A stretch of 64,000 nt of DNA. Origin: Micromonospora violae. GTDB lineage: Bacteria > Actinomycetota > Actinomycetes > Mycobacteriales > Micromonosporaceae. Positions 1-8,956 of the stretch are shown piece after piece (position 1 is the first letter of the stretch; the number at the start of each line of letters is the position of its first letter). The position numbers and the translations under genes were made by a program. The notes below the pieces were generated by a model. The model was not told the DNA's origin. It saw only the letters and a program-made list of their open reading frames with translations, and did no database searches. Where the stretch lies: contig NZ_SHKK01000001.1 of the NCBI RefSeq assembly GCF_004217135.1, forward strand, positions 744,001-808,000, written 5' to 3'.

Positions 1-563
1 CGGAACGCGCTGAACGCGCCGTGGCGAAGGTGGAAGCCCACCGCGAGGATGGCGAGCGTGTAGAAGAGCGTGACGTACCAGCGCTCGGGCGCGAAGTCGG
101 CGACGACGTTGCCGTACGGCTTGCTCTCGTTCCCGACCGGGTTCAGCGTGCCGGTGGTCAGGTCCAGGAGGTGGTAGATCACGAAGAGCAGGATGATCAC
201 CCCACCCCAGCGCATGGTGCGGGCCGCGTAGCTGCCGTTGACCTTCTTGCGGTGGGCGTACTTGACCGGCCGGGCGGCGCGGGCGCGCCGGGCCAGCACG
301 GTGGCCGCCACGATGTGGGCGACGACCGCCACCACCAGCACGGTGCGCAGGATCCACAGGAACCAGACGCCGGGCAGCAGTGGCTTGCCGATGTCGCGCA
401 GCCAGTGCGCGTAGTGGTCGAACGAGGTTTCCCCCGTGAACACCTTCAGGTTCCCGAGCATGTGGGCGATGAGGAACAGCACCAGCAGGATGCCCGTCAC
501 CGCCATGACGGCCTTGAGGCCGACGTTCGAGCGGATGGGCGACCGAGTTTTCGTGATTACCAC
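1..563 (-). CDS. sdhC: Succinate dehydrogenase cytochrome b subunit (5' part; cut by left edge)
   Basis: Membrane anchor of succinate dehydrogenase/fumarate reductase (b558 type), passing electrons from the flavoprotein and iron-sulfur subunits to quinone. 187 codons are visible, without the C-terminus. Hydrophobic helices lie at about residues 17-36, 66-90, 119-138 and from 164; histidines within or near them (LIAHMLGN, VVAHIVAA, VIYHLLDL, GFHLRHG) suit haem ligation. The start is GTG at 563. A -35 TTGGAC (595-600) and -10 TAGCGT (571-576), 18 bp apart, place the transcription start at or next to this GTG, so the mRNA is probably leaderless. The downstream sdhA/sdhB genes are expected beyond the edge. 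A LysR gene lies divergently and probably controls it. Confidence 0.88.
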   Translation of the reverse strand, partial: MVITKTRSPIRSNVGLKAVMAVTGILLVLFLIAHMLGNLKVFTGETSFDHYAHWLRDIGKPLLPGVWFLWILRTVLVVAVVAHIVAATVLARRARAARPVKYAHRKKVNGSYAARTMRWGGVIILLFVIYHLLDLTTGTLNPVGNESKPYGNVVADFAPERWYVTLFYTLAILAVGFHLRHGAFSAF

Positions 564-570
564 AAGGCCG

Positions 571-600
571 ACGCTAGGAGCACTTCGATCAGTCGTCCAA
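571..600 (-). promoter_or_regulatory. Predicted sdhC promoter, leaderless
   Basis: Read on the minus strand: TTGGAC, 18 bp, TAGCGT, then 7 nt to the GTG start codon. The short gap implies a leaderless transcript. Inferred from consensus only. Confidence 0.45.
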
Positions 601-621
601 TGCATCAAACTCGCAGTGTTG

Positions 622-636
622 ATAGCCGTAAGCTAT
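622..636. promoter_or_regulatory. LysR-type operator (T-N11-A)
   Basis: Perfect inverted repeat ATAGC-CGTAA-GCTAT, which fits the T-N11-A rule for LysR boxes. Its centre (629) lies about 66 bp upstream of the predicted sdhC start point, the classical activator position. It also lies 4 bp before the LysR start codon, where binding would block that gene's own expression. Confidence 0.6.
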
Positions 637-640
637 TTAG

Positions 641-1573
641 ATGCAGCTCCATCAGCTCCGGTACTTCGTCGCGGTGGCCGAAGTACGACATTTCACCCAA
701 GCCGCCGACCTGGTGGGCATCACGCAACCCTCGCTCAGTAAGCAAATTCACGCCCTGGAGGCCGACCTCGGTGCCCCGCTGTTCGAGCGGGTAAGGGGCA
801 ACATCGCGCTCACCGCGGCGGGTGAGGTGCTGCTGCCGTTGGCCACCCGGATCCTCGCCGACGTGGAGACCGCGACCCGGGAGGTCCAGGAGTTGGTCGG
901 GCTGCGCCGGGGCCGGGTTCGGCTCGGCGCCACCCCGAGCCTGGCCACGTCGCTCGCCCCGCCGGTGCTGCGCCGGTTCCGCGACGCGCACCCCACCATC
1001 GACCTTCGCGTCGAGGAGGGCGGCTCCCAGGACCTGGTCCGCGACCTGCTCCGCGGTGATCTCGACCTGGCCCTGATCATCATGCCGGGTCAGGGCGCCG
1101 ACCCCGGGCTGCGCGTCGACCCGATCCTGCGGGAGAGCCTCGTGGTGGCCTCGGTGGGAGAGGTGGCGACCGCGTCGACGACCGGCGAGCTGCGCATCAC
1201 CGACCTGCGGGACCAGCCGATGGTGATGTTCCGGGAGGGGTACGACCTGCGCGACGCCACCATCCAGGCGTGCCGGGAGGCGGGCTTCGAACCGACCTTC
1301 GCGGTGGACGGCGGCGAGATGGACGCGGTGCTCAGCTTCGTTGAGGCGGGGCTCGGCATCGCGCTCGTGCCGGGCATCGTGCTGGCGCGCCGCCCGGGCG
1401 TACGGATCACCCCGCTCGCCCCGCCCGGGGTGCGACGGACCATCGCGGTGGCCCGCCGACGTGACGTCGTACCCACCCACGCCGGGCGGGAGCTTCGGCG
1501 CATCCTGCTCGACTACGTCCAGTCGGCGATCCACCTCGGCGAACTACCCCCCGGCGTCGAGCCACTGAGCTGA
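641..1573 (+). CDS. LysR family transcriptional regulator
   Basis: Typical 310-residue LysR protein. The N-terminal winged helix-turn-helix (residues 1-60) has the usual order: MQLHQLRYFVAVAE, then FTQAADLVGITQPSLSKQI and the linker helix. The effector domain follows from about residue 90, with the GALL-like start VRLGATPSLA. It is divergent from sdhC with an operator between the two, so it probably regulates succinate dehydrogenase and itself. The ATG at 641 leaves no room for a normal ribosome-binding site apart from the operator stretch. The effector is unknown. Confidence 0.92.
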   Translation: MQLHQLRYFVAVAEVRHFTQAADLVGITQPSLSKQIHALEADLGAPLFERVRGNIALTAAGEVLLPLATRILADVETATREVQELVGLRRGRVRLGATPSLATSLAPPVLRRFRDAHPTIDLRVEEGGSQDLVRDLLRGDLDLALIIMPGQGADPGLRVDPILRESLVVASVGEVATASTTGELRITDLRDQPMVMFREGYDLRDATIQACREAGFEPTFAVDGGEMDAVLSFVEAGLGIALVPGIVLARRPGVRITPLAPPGVRRTIAVARRRDVVPTHAGRELRRILLDYVQSAIHLGELPPGVEPLS

Positions 1574-1579
1574 CCCGCC

Positions 1580-1602
1580 GGGCCGCTGGCGCTCAGCGGC
1601 CC
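1580..1602. terminator. Bidirectional hairpin between LysR gene and hrpA
   Basis: Perfect 9-bp stem GGGCCGCTG / CAGCGGCCC with a 5-nt loop. It lies in the 19-bp gap between two convergent genes and covers the hrpA stop codon (1593-1595). There is no T-run, as is usual in this G+C range. Confidence 0.5.
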
Positions 1603-4600
1603 TCGGCGTCGTCCATCGCGCGGTAGATCCGCTGCTCAGACACGGGGTACGGGGTGCCCAGCGCCTGGGCGAAGACGTTCACCCGCAGCTCCTCGATCAT
1701 CCAGCGGATCTGCCGGACGGCCGTCTCCTGGCGGCGGGCCGGCGGCAGGTTGGCGAGCAGGTCGGCGTACTCCTTCTGCACCACCGCGATCCGGTCCTGC
1801 TGCTGGCGGTCCCGCTGGGGGTTGCCGCCGAGGCGGTCCAGTCGACGCTCGATGGCGGTCAGGTAGCGCAGCAGGTCGGGCAGGCGCGCGTACCCGGTCT
1901 CGGTGATGAAACCGGCGTGCACCAGCCCGGCGAGCTGGTTGCGGATGTCGGCCAGCGCCGCCACCACGGCGAGGTTGCGGGTCGCGCCGAGCCGCTGCTC
2001 CACGGCGTACGCGGCGGCGAGGACCTTGCGGACCCGGTCCATCACCTCGACCACGGTGTCGACCAGGTCGGCGCGGACCTTCTCGCGCAGCGCCGCGAAG
2101 CCGTCGGCGTCCCACGCCGGCCCACCGGCCGTGCCGATCAGCCGGTCGATGGCCGCGCCCGCCGCGTCCTCGATCAACTCCTGGACGCCGCCGTGCGGGT
2201 TGCGGCTCAGCGCCAACTTCGCCTCGTTGTCCAGCCGCCCCTGCAGGAACCGCGCCGGGGACGGAACGGTGAGCCGCAGCAGCCGACGGGTGCCGGCCCA
2301 GTGCGACGCCTCCGCCTCGGCGGGGGAGTCGAACACCTTCACCCCGACCGTGGCGCCCTCGTCGACCAGCGCCGGGTACGCGGTCACCGCGTAGCCGGCA
2401 CGGACCTGCTCGATGGTCCGGGGCAGCGTGCCGATGCTCCACTCGCGCAGCCCGGTGCGGGCCACCTGGGGAGCGGCGGCCGCCACCACCTGGCGTACCT
2501 CCTGGCGGAGCTGACGTTGCAGGGCCGGCAGGTCCTTGCCCTCGGCGACCGGTTTCTCGTTGTCGTCGAGGATCCGGAACGTCACCCGCAGGTGCGCCGG
2601 GAGCTTGCCCGGCTCCCAGGCGTCGCGGGGCACGGTCACCCCGGTCATCCGGCGCAGCTGCCGGGTGAGCGCGTCCAGCAGCGACTCCTCGCCGGGAGTG
2701 ATCGCCGCCAGGGCGGCCCGGGCGTAGTCGGGCACCGGGACGAAGTTGCGGCGGATCGCCTTGGGCAGCGAGCGGATCAGCGCGATCACCGTCTCCTCGC
2801 GCAGCCCCGGCACCTGCCAGTCGAAGCTCTCCGCCGGCACCTGGTTGAGCAGCGGCAACGGGATGTCCACGGTGACGCCGTCGTCCGGTGTGCCCGGCTC
2901 GAACCGGTAGGTCAACGGCAGGCTCACCCCGTGGGCCTGCCACTCGTCCGGGTAGTCGTCCTCGTCCACCCCCGGTCGGCCGTCGTTGACCAGCAGGTCG
3001 CGGGTGAAGGTGAGCAGGTCGGGTTGCTCGCGCCGGGTCTTCTTCCACCAGCTGTCGAAGTGCCGTCCGGAGGACACGTCGGCCGGGATCCGCTGGTCGT
3101 AGAAGCCGAAGATGGTCTCGTCGTCGACCAGGATGTCCCGGCGGCGGGCCCGGCTCTCCAACTCCTCGATCTCGGCGAGCAGCCGCTTGTTGTCCGCCCA
3201 GAACTGGTGGTGCGTCTGCCAGTCGCCCTCGACGAGGGCGTGCCGGATGAACAACTCCCGGCTCAGCGTCGGGTCGATCCGCCCGAAGTTGACCTTGCGG
3301 GAGCTGACCAGCGGGACGCCGTACAGGGTGACCTTCTCGTAGGCCATCACCGCGGCCTGCTTCTTCTCCCAGTGCGGTTCGCTGTAGCTGCGCTTGACCA
3401 GGTGCTGGGCGAGGGGCTCGACCCACTCCGGCTCGACCCGGCCGGCGATGCGGCCCCACAACCGGGAGGTCTCCACCAGTTCGGCGGCCATCACCCAGCG
3501 CGGCGGCTTCTTGAACAACGCCGATCCGGGGAAGATCCCGAACTTCGCGCCCCGGGCCCCCAGGTACTCGTGTTTCTGGGCGTCCTTGAGGCCGATGTGC
3601 GACAGCAGGCCGGGCAGCAGCGACTGGTGCACCTTCGGGGTGTCGATCTCCTCCGGGAGGTCCGCGCCACCACGGCGGCCCCGGCCGGCGTCCGCGCCGT
3701 CGGAGGTGTCGCGCGCCGGTCGCCCACCACGCCGGTCGCCGTCGGACGGGGTACGCAGCACCTGGCGCAGTTGGCTGACGATGTCCTGCCACTCGCGGAT
3801 CCGCAGGTAGTTCAGGTACTCCGCCTTGCACATCCGGCGGAACGCGCTGGAGGACAGCTCGCGCTGCTGCTCGCGCAGGTAACGCCACAGGTTGAGGTAG
3901 GCGACGAAGTCCGACTCCTTGTCGGCGAACCGGGCGTGCGCCTGGTCGGCCTGGGCCTGCTTCTCCGCCGGCCGCTCCCGTGGGTCCTGGATGGAGAGCG
4001 CGGCGGCGATCACCAGCACCTCGGTGGCGCAGCCGTTGCGCTCGCCCTCGACCACCATGCGGGCCAGGCGCGGGTCGACCGGCAGTTGGGCCAGCCGCCG
4101 GCCGAGGGCGGTGAGCCGTTTCGCCGGGTCGGCCTCGGTCGGGTTCAACGCGCCCAGCTCGTGCAGCAGGTGGACACCGTCGGTGATGTTGCGCTTGTCC
4201 GGCGGGTCGATGAACGGGAACGCGGCGAGGTCGCCGAGCCCGATCGCGGTCATCTGGAGGATGACCGACGCCAGGTTGGTCCGCAGGATCTCCGGGTCGG
4301 TGAACTCGGGCCGGGAGGCGAAGTCCTGTTCGTCGTAGAGGCGGATGCAGATGCCGTCCGACGTACGGCCGCACCGGCCCTTGCGCTGGTTGGCAGAGGC
4401 CTGGGAGATCGGCTCGATCGGCAGCCGCTGCACCTTCAGCCGGCTGGAGTAGCGGGAGATGCGGGCGGTGCCCGGGTCCACCACGTACTTGATTCCGGGC
4501 ACGGTCAGCGAGGTCTCCGCCACGTTGGTGGCGAGCACCACCCGGCGCGAGGAGTGCGCGGCGAAGACCCGGTGCTGCTCGGCGCTGGACAGCCGCGCGT

Positions 4601-5651
4601 ACAGGGGCAGGATCTCGGTGCCGAGCAGCGAGCGCTTCTTCTGCACCAGCTTGCCCAGCGCGTCGGCGGTGTCCCGGATCTCCCGCTCGCCGCTGAGGAA
4701 GACCAGGATGTCGCCGGGGCCCTCGGCGGCCAACTCCTCGACCGCGTCGCCGATCGCCTGGATCTGGTCGCGGACGATCTCCTCGTCGCTGTCCTCCTCG
4801 TCCTCGGCGAGCTCGACGAGGGGCCGGTAGCGCACCTCGACGGGGTAGGTGCGCCCCGACACCTCGACCACCGGCGCGGGTACGCCCGCCGGCTCGTCGG
4901 CGGTGGGCGGCCCGGCGAAGTGCCGGGCGAACCGGTCGGTCTCGATGGTCGCCGAGGTGATGATCACCTTGAGGTCGGGTCGGCGGGGCAGCAACTCCCG
5001 CAGGTACCCGAGGATGAAGTCGATGTTGAGGCTGCGCTCGTGCGCCTCGTCGATGATCAGCGTGTCGTACTGACGCAGCATCCGGTCGGTCTGCAACTCG
5101 GCCAGCAGGATGCCGTCGGTCATCAGCTTCACCAGGCTGCGCTCGCTGACCTGGTCGGTGAAGCGCACCTTGTAGCCGACGACGTCGCCCAGCTCGGTGC
5201 CGAGCTCGTCGGCGATCCGGTCGGCCACCGTGCGGGCGGCCAGCCGCCGGGGCTGGGTGTGCCCGATCAGGCCGTGCACGCCGCGCCCCAGCTCCAGGCA
5301 GATCTTGGGGATCTGGGTGGTCTTGCCGGAGCCGGTCTCACCCGCCACGATCACCACCTGGTGATCCCGGATGGCGGCGGCGATGTCGTCCTTGCGCTCA
5401 CTGACCGGCAGACCCGCCGGGTACGTGATCACGGGCACCGCCGCCTGGCGGGCCGCCAGGCGCTGCTCGGCCCGGACCACGTCGGCGGTGATCTCGGTCA
5501 GCGCCGCCTCCCGACGCTGCGGGTCGCGCAGCTTGCGGGCACCGTCGAGCCGCCGCTGGAGCCGGCGCTGGTCGCGGAACATCAGAGGGGTGAGGCGGCG
5601 GTGCAGCTCGCGAACGGGATCGGACGCGACGGAGGCGGTTGGATTCTGCAT
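1593..5651 (-). CDS. hrpA: ATP-dependent RNA helicase HrpA (DEAH box)
   Basis: Full-length HrpA (1352 aa; the family is about 1300). Motifs in order: Walker A GETGSGKTT (residues 104-112), DEAH followed by ERS (201-204), TSATIETDRF (motif III), and QRKGRCGRTSDG (motif VI). The helicase core is followed by an OB-fold region and the long DUF3418 C-terminal domain that defines HrpA. It unwinds RNA or RNP structures; in bacteria it has been tied to mRNA processing and rescue of stalled or collided ribosomes. A low-complexity Arg/Gly/Asp insert lies around residues 640-670. It is transcribed alone. Confidence 0.95.
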   Translation of the reverse strand: MQNPTASVASDPVRELHRRLTPLMFRDQRRLQRRLDGARKLRDPQRREAALTEITADVVRAEQRLAARQAAVPVITYPAGLPVSERKDDIAAAIRDHQVVIVAGETGSGKTTQIPKICLELGRGVHGLIGHTQPRRLAARTVADRIADELGTELGDVVGYKVRFTDQVSERSLVKLMTDGILLAELQTDRMLRQYDTLIIDEAHERSLNIDFILGYLRELLPRRPDLKVIITSATIETDRFARHFAGPPTADEPAGVPAPVVEVSGRTYPVEVRYRPLVELAEDEEDSDEEIVRDQIQAIGDAVEELAAEGPGDILVFLSGEREIRDTADALGKLVQKKRSLLGTEILPLYARLSSAEQHRVFAAHSSRRVVLATNVAETSLTVPGIKYVVDPGTARISRYSSRLKVQRLPIEPISQASANQRKGRCGRTSDGICIRLYDEQDFASRPEFTDPEILRTNLASVILQMTAIGLGDLAAFPFIDPPDKRNITDGVHLLHELGALNPTEADPAKRLTALGRRLAQLPVDPRLARMVVEGERNGCATEVLVIAAALSIQDPRERPAEKQAQADQAHARFADKESDFVAYLNLWRYLREQQRELSSSAFRRMCKAEYLNYLRIREWQDIVSQLRQVLRTPSDGDRRGGRPARDTSDGADAGRGRRGGADLPEEIDTPKVHQSLLPGLLSHIGLKDAQKHEYLGARGAKFGIFPGSALFKKPPRWVMAAELVETSRLWGRIAGRVEPEWVEPLAQHLVKRSYSEPHWEKKQAAVMAYEKVTLYGVPLVSSRKVNFGRIDPTLSRELFIRHALVEGDWQTHHQFWADNKRLLAEIEELESRARRRDILVDDETIFGFYDQRIPADVSSGRHFDSWWKKTRREQPDLLTFTRDLLVNDGRPGVDEDDYPDEWQAHGVSLPLTYRFEPGTPDDGVTVDIPLPLLNQVPAESFDWQVPGLREETVIALIRSLPKAIRRNFVPVPDYARAALAAITPGEESLLDALTRQLRRMTGVTVPRDAWEPGKLPAHLRVTFRILDDNEKPVAEGKDLPALQRQLRQEVRQVVAAAAPQVARTGLREWSIGTLPRTIEQVRAGYAVTAYPALVDEGATVGVKVFDSPAEAEASHWAGTRRLLRLTVPSPARFLQGRLDNEAKLALSRNPHGGVQELIEDAAGAAIDRLIGTAGGPAWDADGFAALREKVRADLVDTVVEVMDRVRKVLAAAYAVEQRLGATRNLAVVAALADIRNQLAGLVHAGFITETGYARLPDLLRYLTAIERRLDRLGGNPQRDRQQQDRIAVVQKEYADLLANLPPARRQETAVRQIRWMIEELRVNVFAQALGTPYPVSEQRIYRAMDDAEGR

Positions 5652-5763
5652 GTCGTGCCCAAGGATAGGCAGCCCGGCGGCGCACCGCCCCTGGGTTATC
5701 GGCGGCCGGCTCGTCGACAGGTCCTAGAGTTGGCGGCCGACATCGAGCGTTGGGGGAGCCGGG

Positions 5764-6156
5764 ATGGAGATGCGGGACACCGACCGCGCGCTGGTGCAGG
5801 CCGCGACGGCGGTCGCGAAGCTGCGCTGCCGCAGCCCGCACCACACGGTCGCCTCGGCGGCCCGGACCACGGACGGTCGGGTCTTCACCGGCGTGAACGT
5901 CCAGCACGCCAGCGGGGGGGCCTGCGCCGAGCTGGTCGTGATCGGCACGGCCGCCACGCAGGGCGTCACCGCGTTGGAGACGATCGTCACGGTCGCCGAC
6001 CGGGGCCGCGAGGTCAGCGTGCCGTGCGGCGACTGTCGGCAGGTGCTGCACGACCATTTTCCGGCGCTGCGGGTGATCGTCGGCCCGGTGGACGACCTGC
6101 GGGTGGTCCCGCTCGCGGAGCTGCCGGCTGAGGCTGAGCGCGGCACGGCCGGCTGA
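5764..6156 (+). CDS. Cytidine deaminase family protein, blasticidin-S deaminase type
   Basis: Zinc-dependent nucleoside deaminase of 130 aa. Zinc ligands and catalytic Glu are visible as C54-A-E56 and P-C88-G-D-C91. Both the numbering and the neighbouring sequence (VASAA...DGR.FTGVNV, GG.CAELVV.GTAA, PCG.CRQVL) resemble fungal blasticidin S deaminase as I remember it, more than housekeeping Cdd. It could detoxify a cytosine-type nucleoside antibiotic or act in pyrimidine salvage. The ATG at 5764 has a GGGGGAG ribosome-binding site just upstream. It is divergent from hrpA and stands alone. Confidence 0.85.
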   Translation: MEMRDTDRALVQAATAVAKLRCRSPHHTVASAARTTDGRVFTGVNVQHASGGACAELVVIGTAATQGVTALETIVTVADRGREVSVPCGDCRQVLHDHFPALRVIVGPVDDLRVVPLAELPAEAERGTAG

Positions 6157-6168
6157 GGCGGACGCGCC

Positions 6169-6534
6169 TCAGTCCCCGGATGCCGCCGCCAGCATCGACT
6201 GCGGCATCGGCACGCCCTCGAACCGTAGGTTGCCCTCCGGCACCAGCCAGCTCATCACCCGTGCGACCAGCTGCCCGGCGCGCACCGCCGGGTCGTTGTG
6301 ATAGAGCTCTCGGGCCTCGTCCGGGGCGATGGAGAGCACGGCGAAGCCCCGCAACTGCTCGTCGTCGGGGTGCAGGAACGGCCCGGCCGCGAGCACCAGC
6401 CCCTGCTGCACGAGGCCGGCCTGGTGGGCCAGGTGCGTCTCCTGCAACCGGTCGATGGCGTCCTGCGGCAGCTCCGGCGGATCCGCCGGTCGGATCAGGA
6501 GGACGACCGTGTGCTGGTCGAATCGCATGCCCAC
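6169..6534 (-). CDS. YciI family protein
   Basis: Small 121-residue protein with the YciI/YCII fold (ferredoxin-like alpha-beta dimer). Features are LQETHLAHQAGLVQQGLVLAAGPF, a conserved His-rich turn, then the region ARELYHNDPAVRAGQLVARV that fits the end of the domain. YciI proteins are mostly of unknown substrate; some resemble muconolactone isomerases or dehalogenases. It converges on the deaminase gene with a 12-bp gap. No operon partner. Confidence 0.8.
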   Translation of the reverse strand: MGMRFDQHTVVLLIRPADPPELPQDAIDRLQETHLAHQAGLVQQGLVLAAGPFLHPDDEQLRGFAVLSIAPDEARELYHNDPAVRAGQLVARVMSWLVPEGNLRFEGVPMPQSMLAAASGD

Positions 6535-6747
6535 ACCCTATGGCGCGAATGTCCCTCTTCTGGGTGTCATCGGCTATCTGTCCGCCCTGGGACCATCCGC
6601 GAATCTCATTCGGCGGTGATCCCGGCGGGCTGGGCCGCATCGGCCCGGGCGCTCGCCGCAGCCACGCCACTGGACGCCCGCGGGCGGCCCGATGGGCACC
6701 GCGACCGCATCGACAAACTCCGGTTAGGCCGCTTTCTGCAGCTCGGC

Positions 6748-6766
6748 TAAGGTTAGGCGAACCTAA
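6748..6766. promoter_or_regulatory. IdeR/DmdR iron box
   Basis: TAAGGTTAGGCGAACCTAA matches the 19-bp actinobacterial iron-box consensus TTAGGTTAGGCTAACCTAA at 17 of 19 positions. It sits 22 bp upstream of the first gene of the siderophore importer. A plausible -10 (TAAGGT, 6748-6753) lies inside it, so iron-bound repressor would block transcription. Confidence 0.85.
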
Positions 6767-6787
6767 GCCCGAACACGCAGGAGACTC

Positions 6788-7834
6788 GTGACCACCCTCG
6801 CCACCCGGCCGACCCTGGCCCGCAACCGGTCCGGCACCCGCACCGGCCGCCGGGTGGCCGTCACCGTCGGGGCCGCGCTCGTGCTGCTGCTCACCGTGCT
6901 GGCCAGCTTCGCCCTCGGCAGCCGACAACTCGGCGTCGACCAGGTCTGGCACGCGCTCGTCGCCCCGGACGGCGGCGAGGCCAGCACCATCGTCCGTGAG
7001 CTGCGGATGCCCCGGACCGCGCTCGGTCTCGCGGTCGGGCTCGCGCTCGCCGTCGCGGGGGTGCTGTTCCAGGCGCTCACCCGCAACCCCCTCGCCGAGC
7101 CGCGCATCCTCGGCATCAGCGCGGGCGCGTCGTTCGGGGTGGTGCTCGCGATCTCCGTCTTCGGCGTCGGCACGCTCGCCGGGTACGTGTGGTTCGGCAT
7201 CGCCGGAGCCCTGATCGCCGGGCTGCTGGTCTTCGCCATCGCCACCCGCGCCCGCGACGGCGCCAGCCCGGTCACCCTCGCGCTGGTCGGCGCGGCGCTC
7301 GACGCCAGCCTGGCCTCCGGGGTGTACGCGCTGCTCAGCATCGACGCCCGCACCTTCGAGGAGTACCGCTTCTGGGTGGTCGGCGGGCTGGCCGGCCGGG
7401 ACCTGTCGGTCGCCGCGCAGGTGCTGCCCTTCGTGCTCGCCGGGCTGGTGCTGGCCGCCCTGGTGGCCCGGGGCCTGGACGCGCTGGCCCTCGGCGACGA
7501 CGTGGCCCGTGGCCTCGGCCACCGGATCGGCCTGGTCCGCCTCGGTGGTGGCCTCGCCGCCGTGCTGTTGACCGGCGCCGCGGTGGCCGCCGCCGGCCCG
7601 GTCGCGTTCGTCGGGCTGGCCGTGCCGCACCTCGCGCGCGCCCTGGTCGGCGCGGACCACCGCTGGACCCTCGCGGTCTCCGCCCTGCTCGGGCCGGCGC
7701 TGCTGCTCGCCGCCGACATCGTCGGTCGGCTCGTCGCCCCGCCCGGCGAGATACCGGCCGGGATCGTCACCGCGCTGATCGGTGCGCCACTGCTGGCCGT
7801 GCTGATCCGCCGCGCCCGGGTGGTGACCGCGTGA
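6788..7834 (+). CDS. FecCD-type iron-siderophore ABC transporter permease (first subunit)
   Basis: Polytopic inner-membrane subunit of an Fe3+-siderophore importer, 348 aa, the usual length of the FecCD family with 9-10 helices. The signature RELRMPRTALGLAVGLALAV..GVLFQALTRNPLAEP is at about residues 70-110, and the conserved G.A.AAAGPVAFVGLAVPH loop that contacts the ATPase is near residue 270. The GTG start at 6788 follows GGAG, 22 bp after the iron box. First gene of a four-gene operon; its end overlaps the next start as GTGA. Confidence 0.94.
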   Translation: MTTLATRPTLARNRSGTRTGRRVAVTVGAALVLLLTVLASFALGSRQLGVDQVWHALVAPDGGEASTIVRELRMPRTALGLAVGLALAVAGVLFQALTRNPLAEPRILGISAGASFGVVLAISVFGVGTLAGYVWFGIAGALIAGLLVFAIATRARDGASPVTLALVGAALDASLASGVYALLSIDARTFEEYRFWVVGGLAGRDLSVAAQVLPFVLAGLVLAALVARGLDALALGDDVARGLGHRIGLVRLGGGLAAVLLTGAAVAAAGPVAFVGLAVPHLARALVGADHRWTLAVSALLGPALLLAADIVGRLVAPPGEIPAGIVTALIGAPLLAVLIRRARVVTA

Positions 7835-8937
7835 CCACCACCCAGCGTCCGTCGGGCCCGCTCGACGCCGCCGACCTCGCCGGCACCGCGTCCACCGGCG
7901 CGGGCGCTCGCCTGTCCGGGCGGTCGCTGCTGCGGATCGGCCCGGTCAGCCTGCTGATCCGCCGTCGCGCGGTGCTGGTGGCCGCCGTGCTGACCGTGCT
8001 GCTCCTGCTGGCCGTCGTGCTCAGCCTCTCGCTGGGCACCCCGTACGTCGCCCCGGCCGACGTGGTGCGGGCGCTCTCCGGCGCGGGCACCCCGTACGAC
8101 CTCGTGGTTCTGGATCTTCGGCTGCCGCGGGTCGTGCTGGCGGCCGTGGCCGGCGCTGCCTTCGGCGTGGCCGGCACGCTTATCCAGAGCGTGGCCCGTA
8201 ACCCGCTCGCCAGCCCGGACGTCATCGGCATCACCCAGGGTGCCGGCCTGGCCGCGACCGTGGCGCTGACCAGCGGAATGGCCGCGGTGCTGGTGGCGCC
8301 CACCGCGCTGGTGGGCGGACTGCTCGCGGCGGTGCTGCTGTTCGCCCTCGGTGCCCGGCACGGGCTGGCCGCACAGCGGTTCGTGCTCGCCGGGGTGGCG
8401 GTCGCGTTCGGCTTCCGGGCGCTCACCGAGGTGGTCATGCTCACCGCCGACCCGATCGACGGGCTCCGCGCGCAGATCTGGCTGATCGGCACCCTGGCCG
8501 GCAAGGGCTGGACCGAGGCCACCTGGATCGCCGGCACGCTGCTGGTGCTGCTGCCGGTGCTGGCCTGGGCCGGCTGGGCGTTGAACAGCACCGCCCTGGA
8601 CGACGACACCGCCCGGGGTGTCGGGCTGCGCCCGGTGGCCCGCCGGATCGGCCTGGCCGGCACCGGTGTGCTCGTCGCCGCGATGGTCACCGCCCAGGTC
8701 GGCGCCGTCGACTTCGTGGCGCTGGTCGCCCCGCAGGTGGCCCGCCGTCTGGTCCGCGCCGAACGACCGCCGCTGGTCTGCGCGGCGCTGCTCGGCGCCC
8801 TGCTGCTGGTGCTGGCCGACCTGGCCGGCCGGCGGCTGTTCGCACCCACCCAACTCCCCGCCGGCGTACTGACCGCCGCGATCGGCGGCCCGTACCTGAT
8901 CTTCCTGCTGCTGCGCGGCCGGCGGCGGTCGTCGTGA
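7831..8937 (+). CDS. FecCD-type iron-siderophore ABC transporter permease (second subunit)
   Basis: Second permease of the heterodimer, 368 aa. GTG at 7831 overlaps the previous stop by 4 bp (GTGA), so the two are translationally coupled. A cytoplasmic N-terminus of about 45 residues precedes the first helix. The signature LRLPRVVLAAVAGAAFGVAG and the QSVARNPLASPDVIG motif match the family, and a VDFVALVAPQVARRL loop near the C-terminus contacts the ATPase. An upstream in-frame stretch in the first permease gene is not used. Confidence 0.93.
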   Translation: MTTTQRPSGPLDAADLAGTASTGAGARLSGRSLLRIGPVSLLIRRRAVLVAAVLTVLLLLAVVLSLSLGTPYVAPADVVRALSGAGTPYDLVVLDLRLPRVVLAAVAGAAFGVAGTLIQSVARNPLASPDVIGITQGAGLAATVALTSGMAAVLVAPTALVGGLLAAVLLFALGARHGLAAQRFVLAGVAVAFGFRALTEVVMLTADPIDGLRAQIWLIGTLAGKGWTEATWIAGTLLVLLPVLAWAGWALNSTALDDDTARGVGLRPVARRIGLAGTGVLVAAMVTAQVGAVDFVALVAPQVARRLVRAERPPLVCAALLGALLLVLADLAGRRLFAPTQLPAGVLTAAIGGPYLIFLLLRGRRRSS

Positions 8938-8956
8938 CGCCTCAAGGAGTCGTGTG

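Noticed and set aside
1917..6131. Open frame of over 1400 codons on the plus strand across hrpA
   Set aside because: It is the antisense shadow of hrpA, caused by high G+C third positions; it has no family-like motifs and is Arg/Gly/Val-rich throughout.
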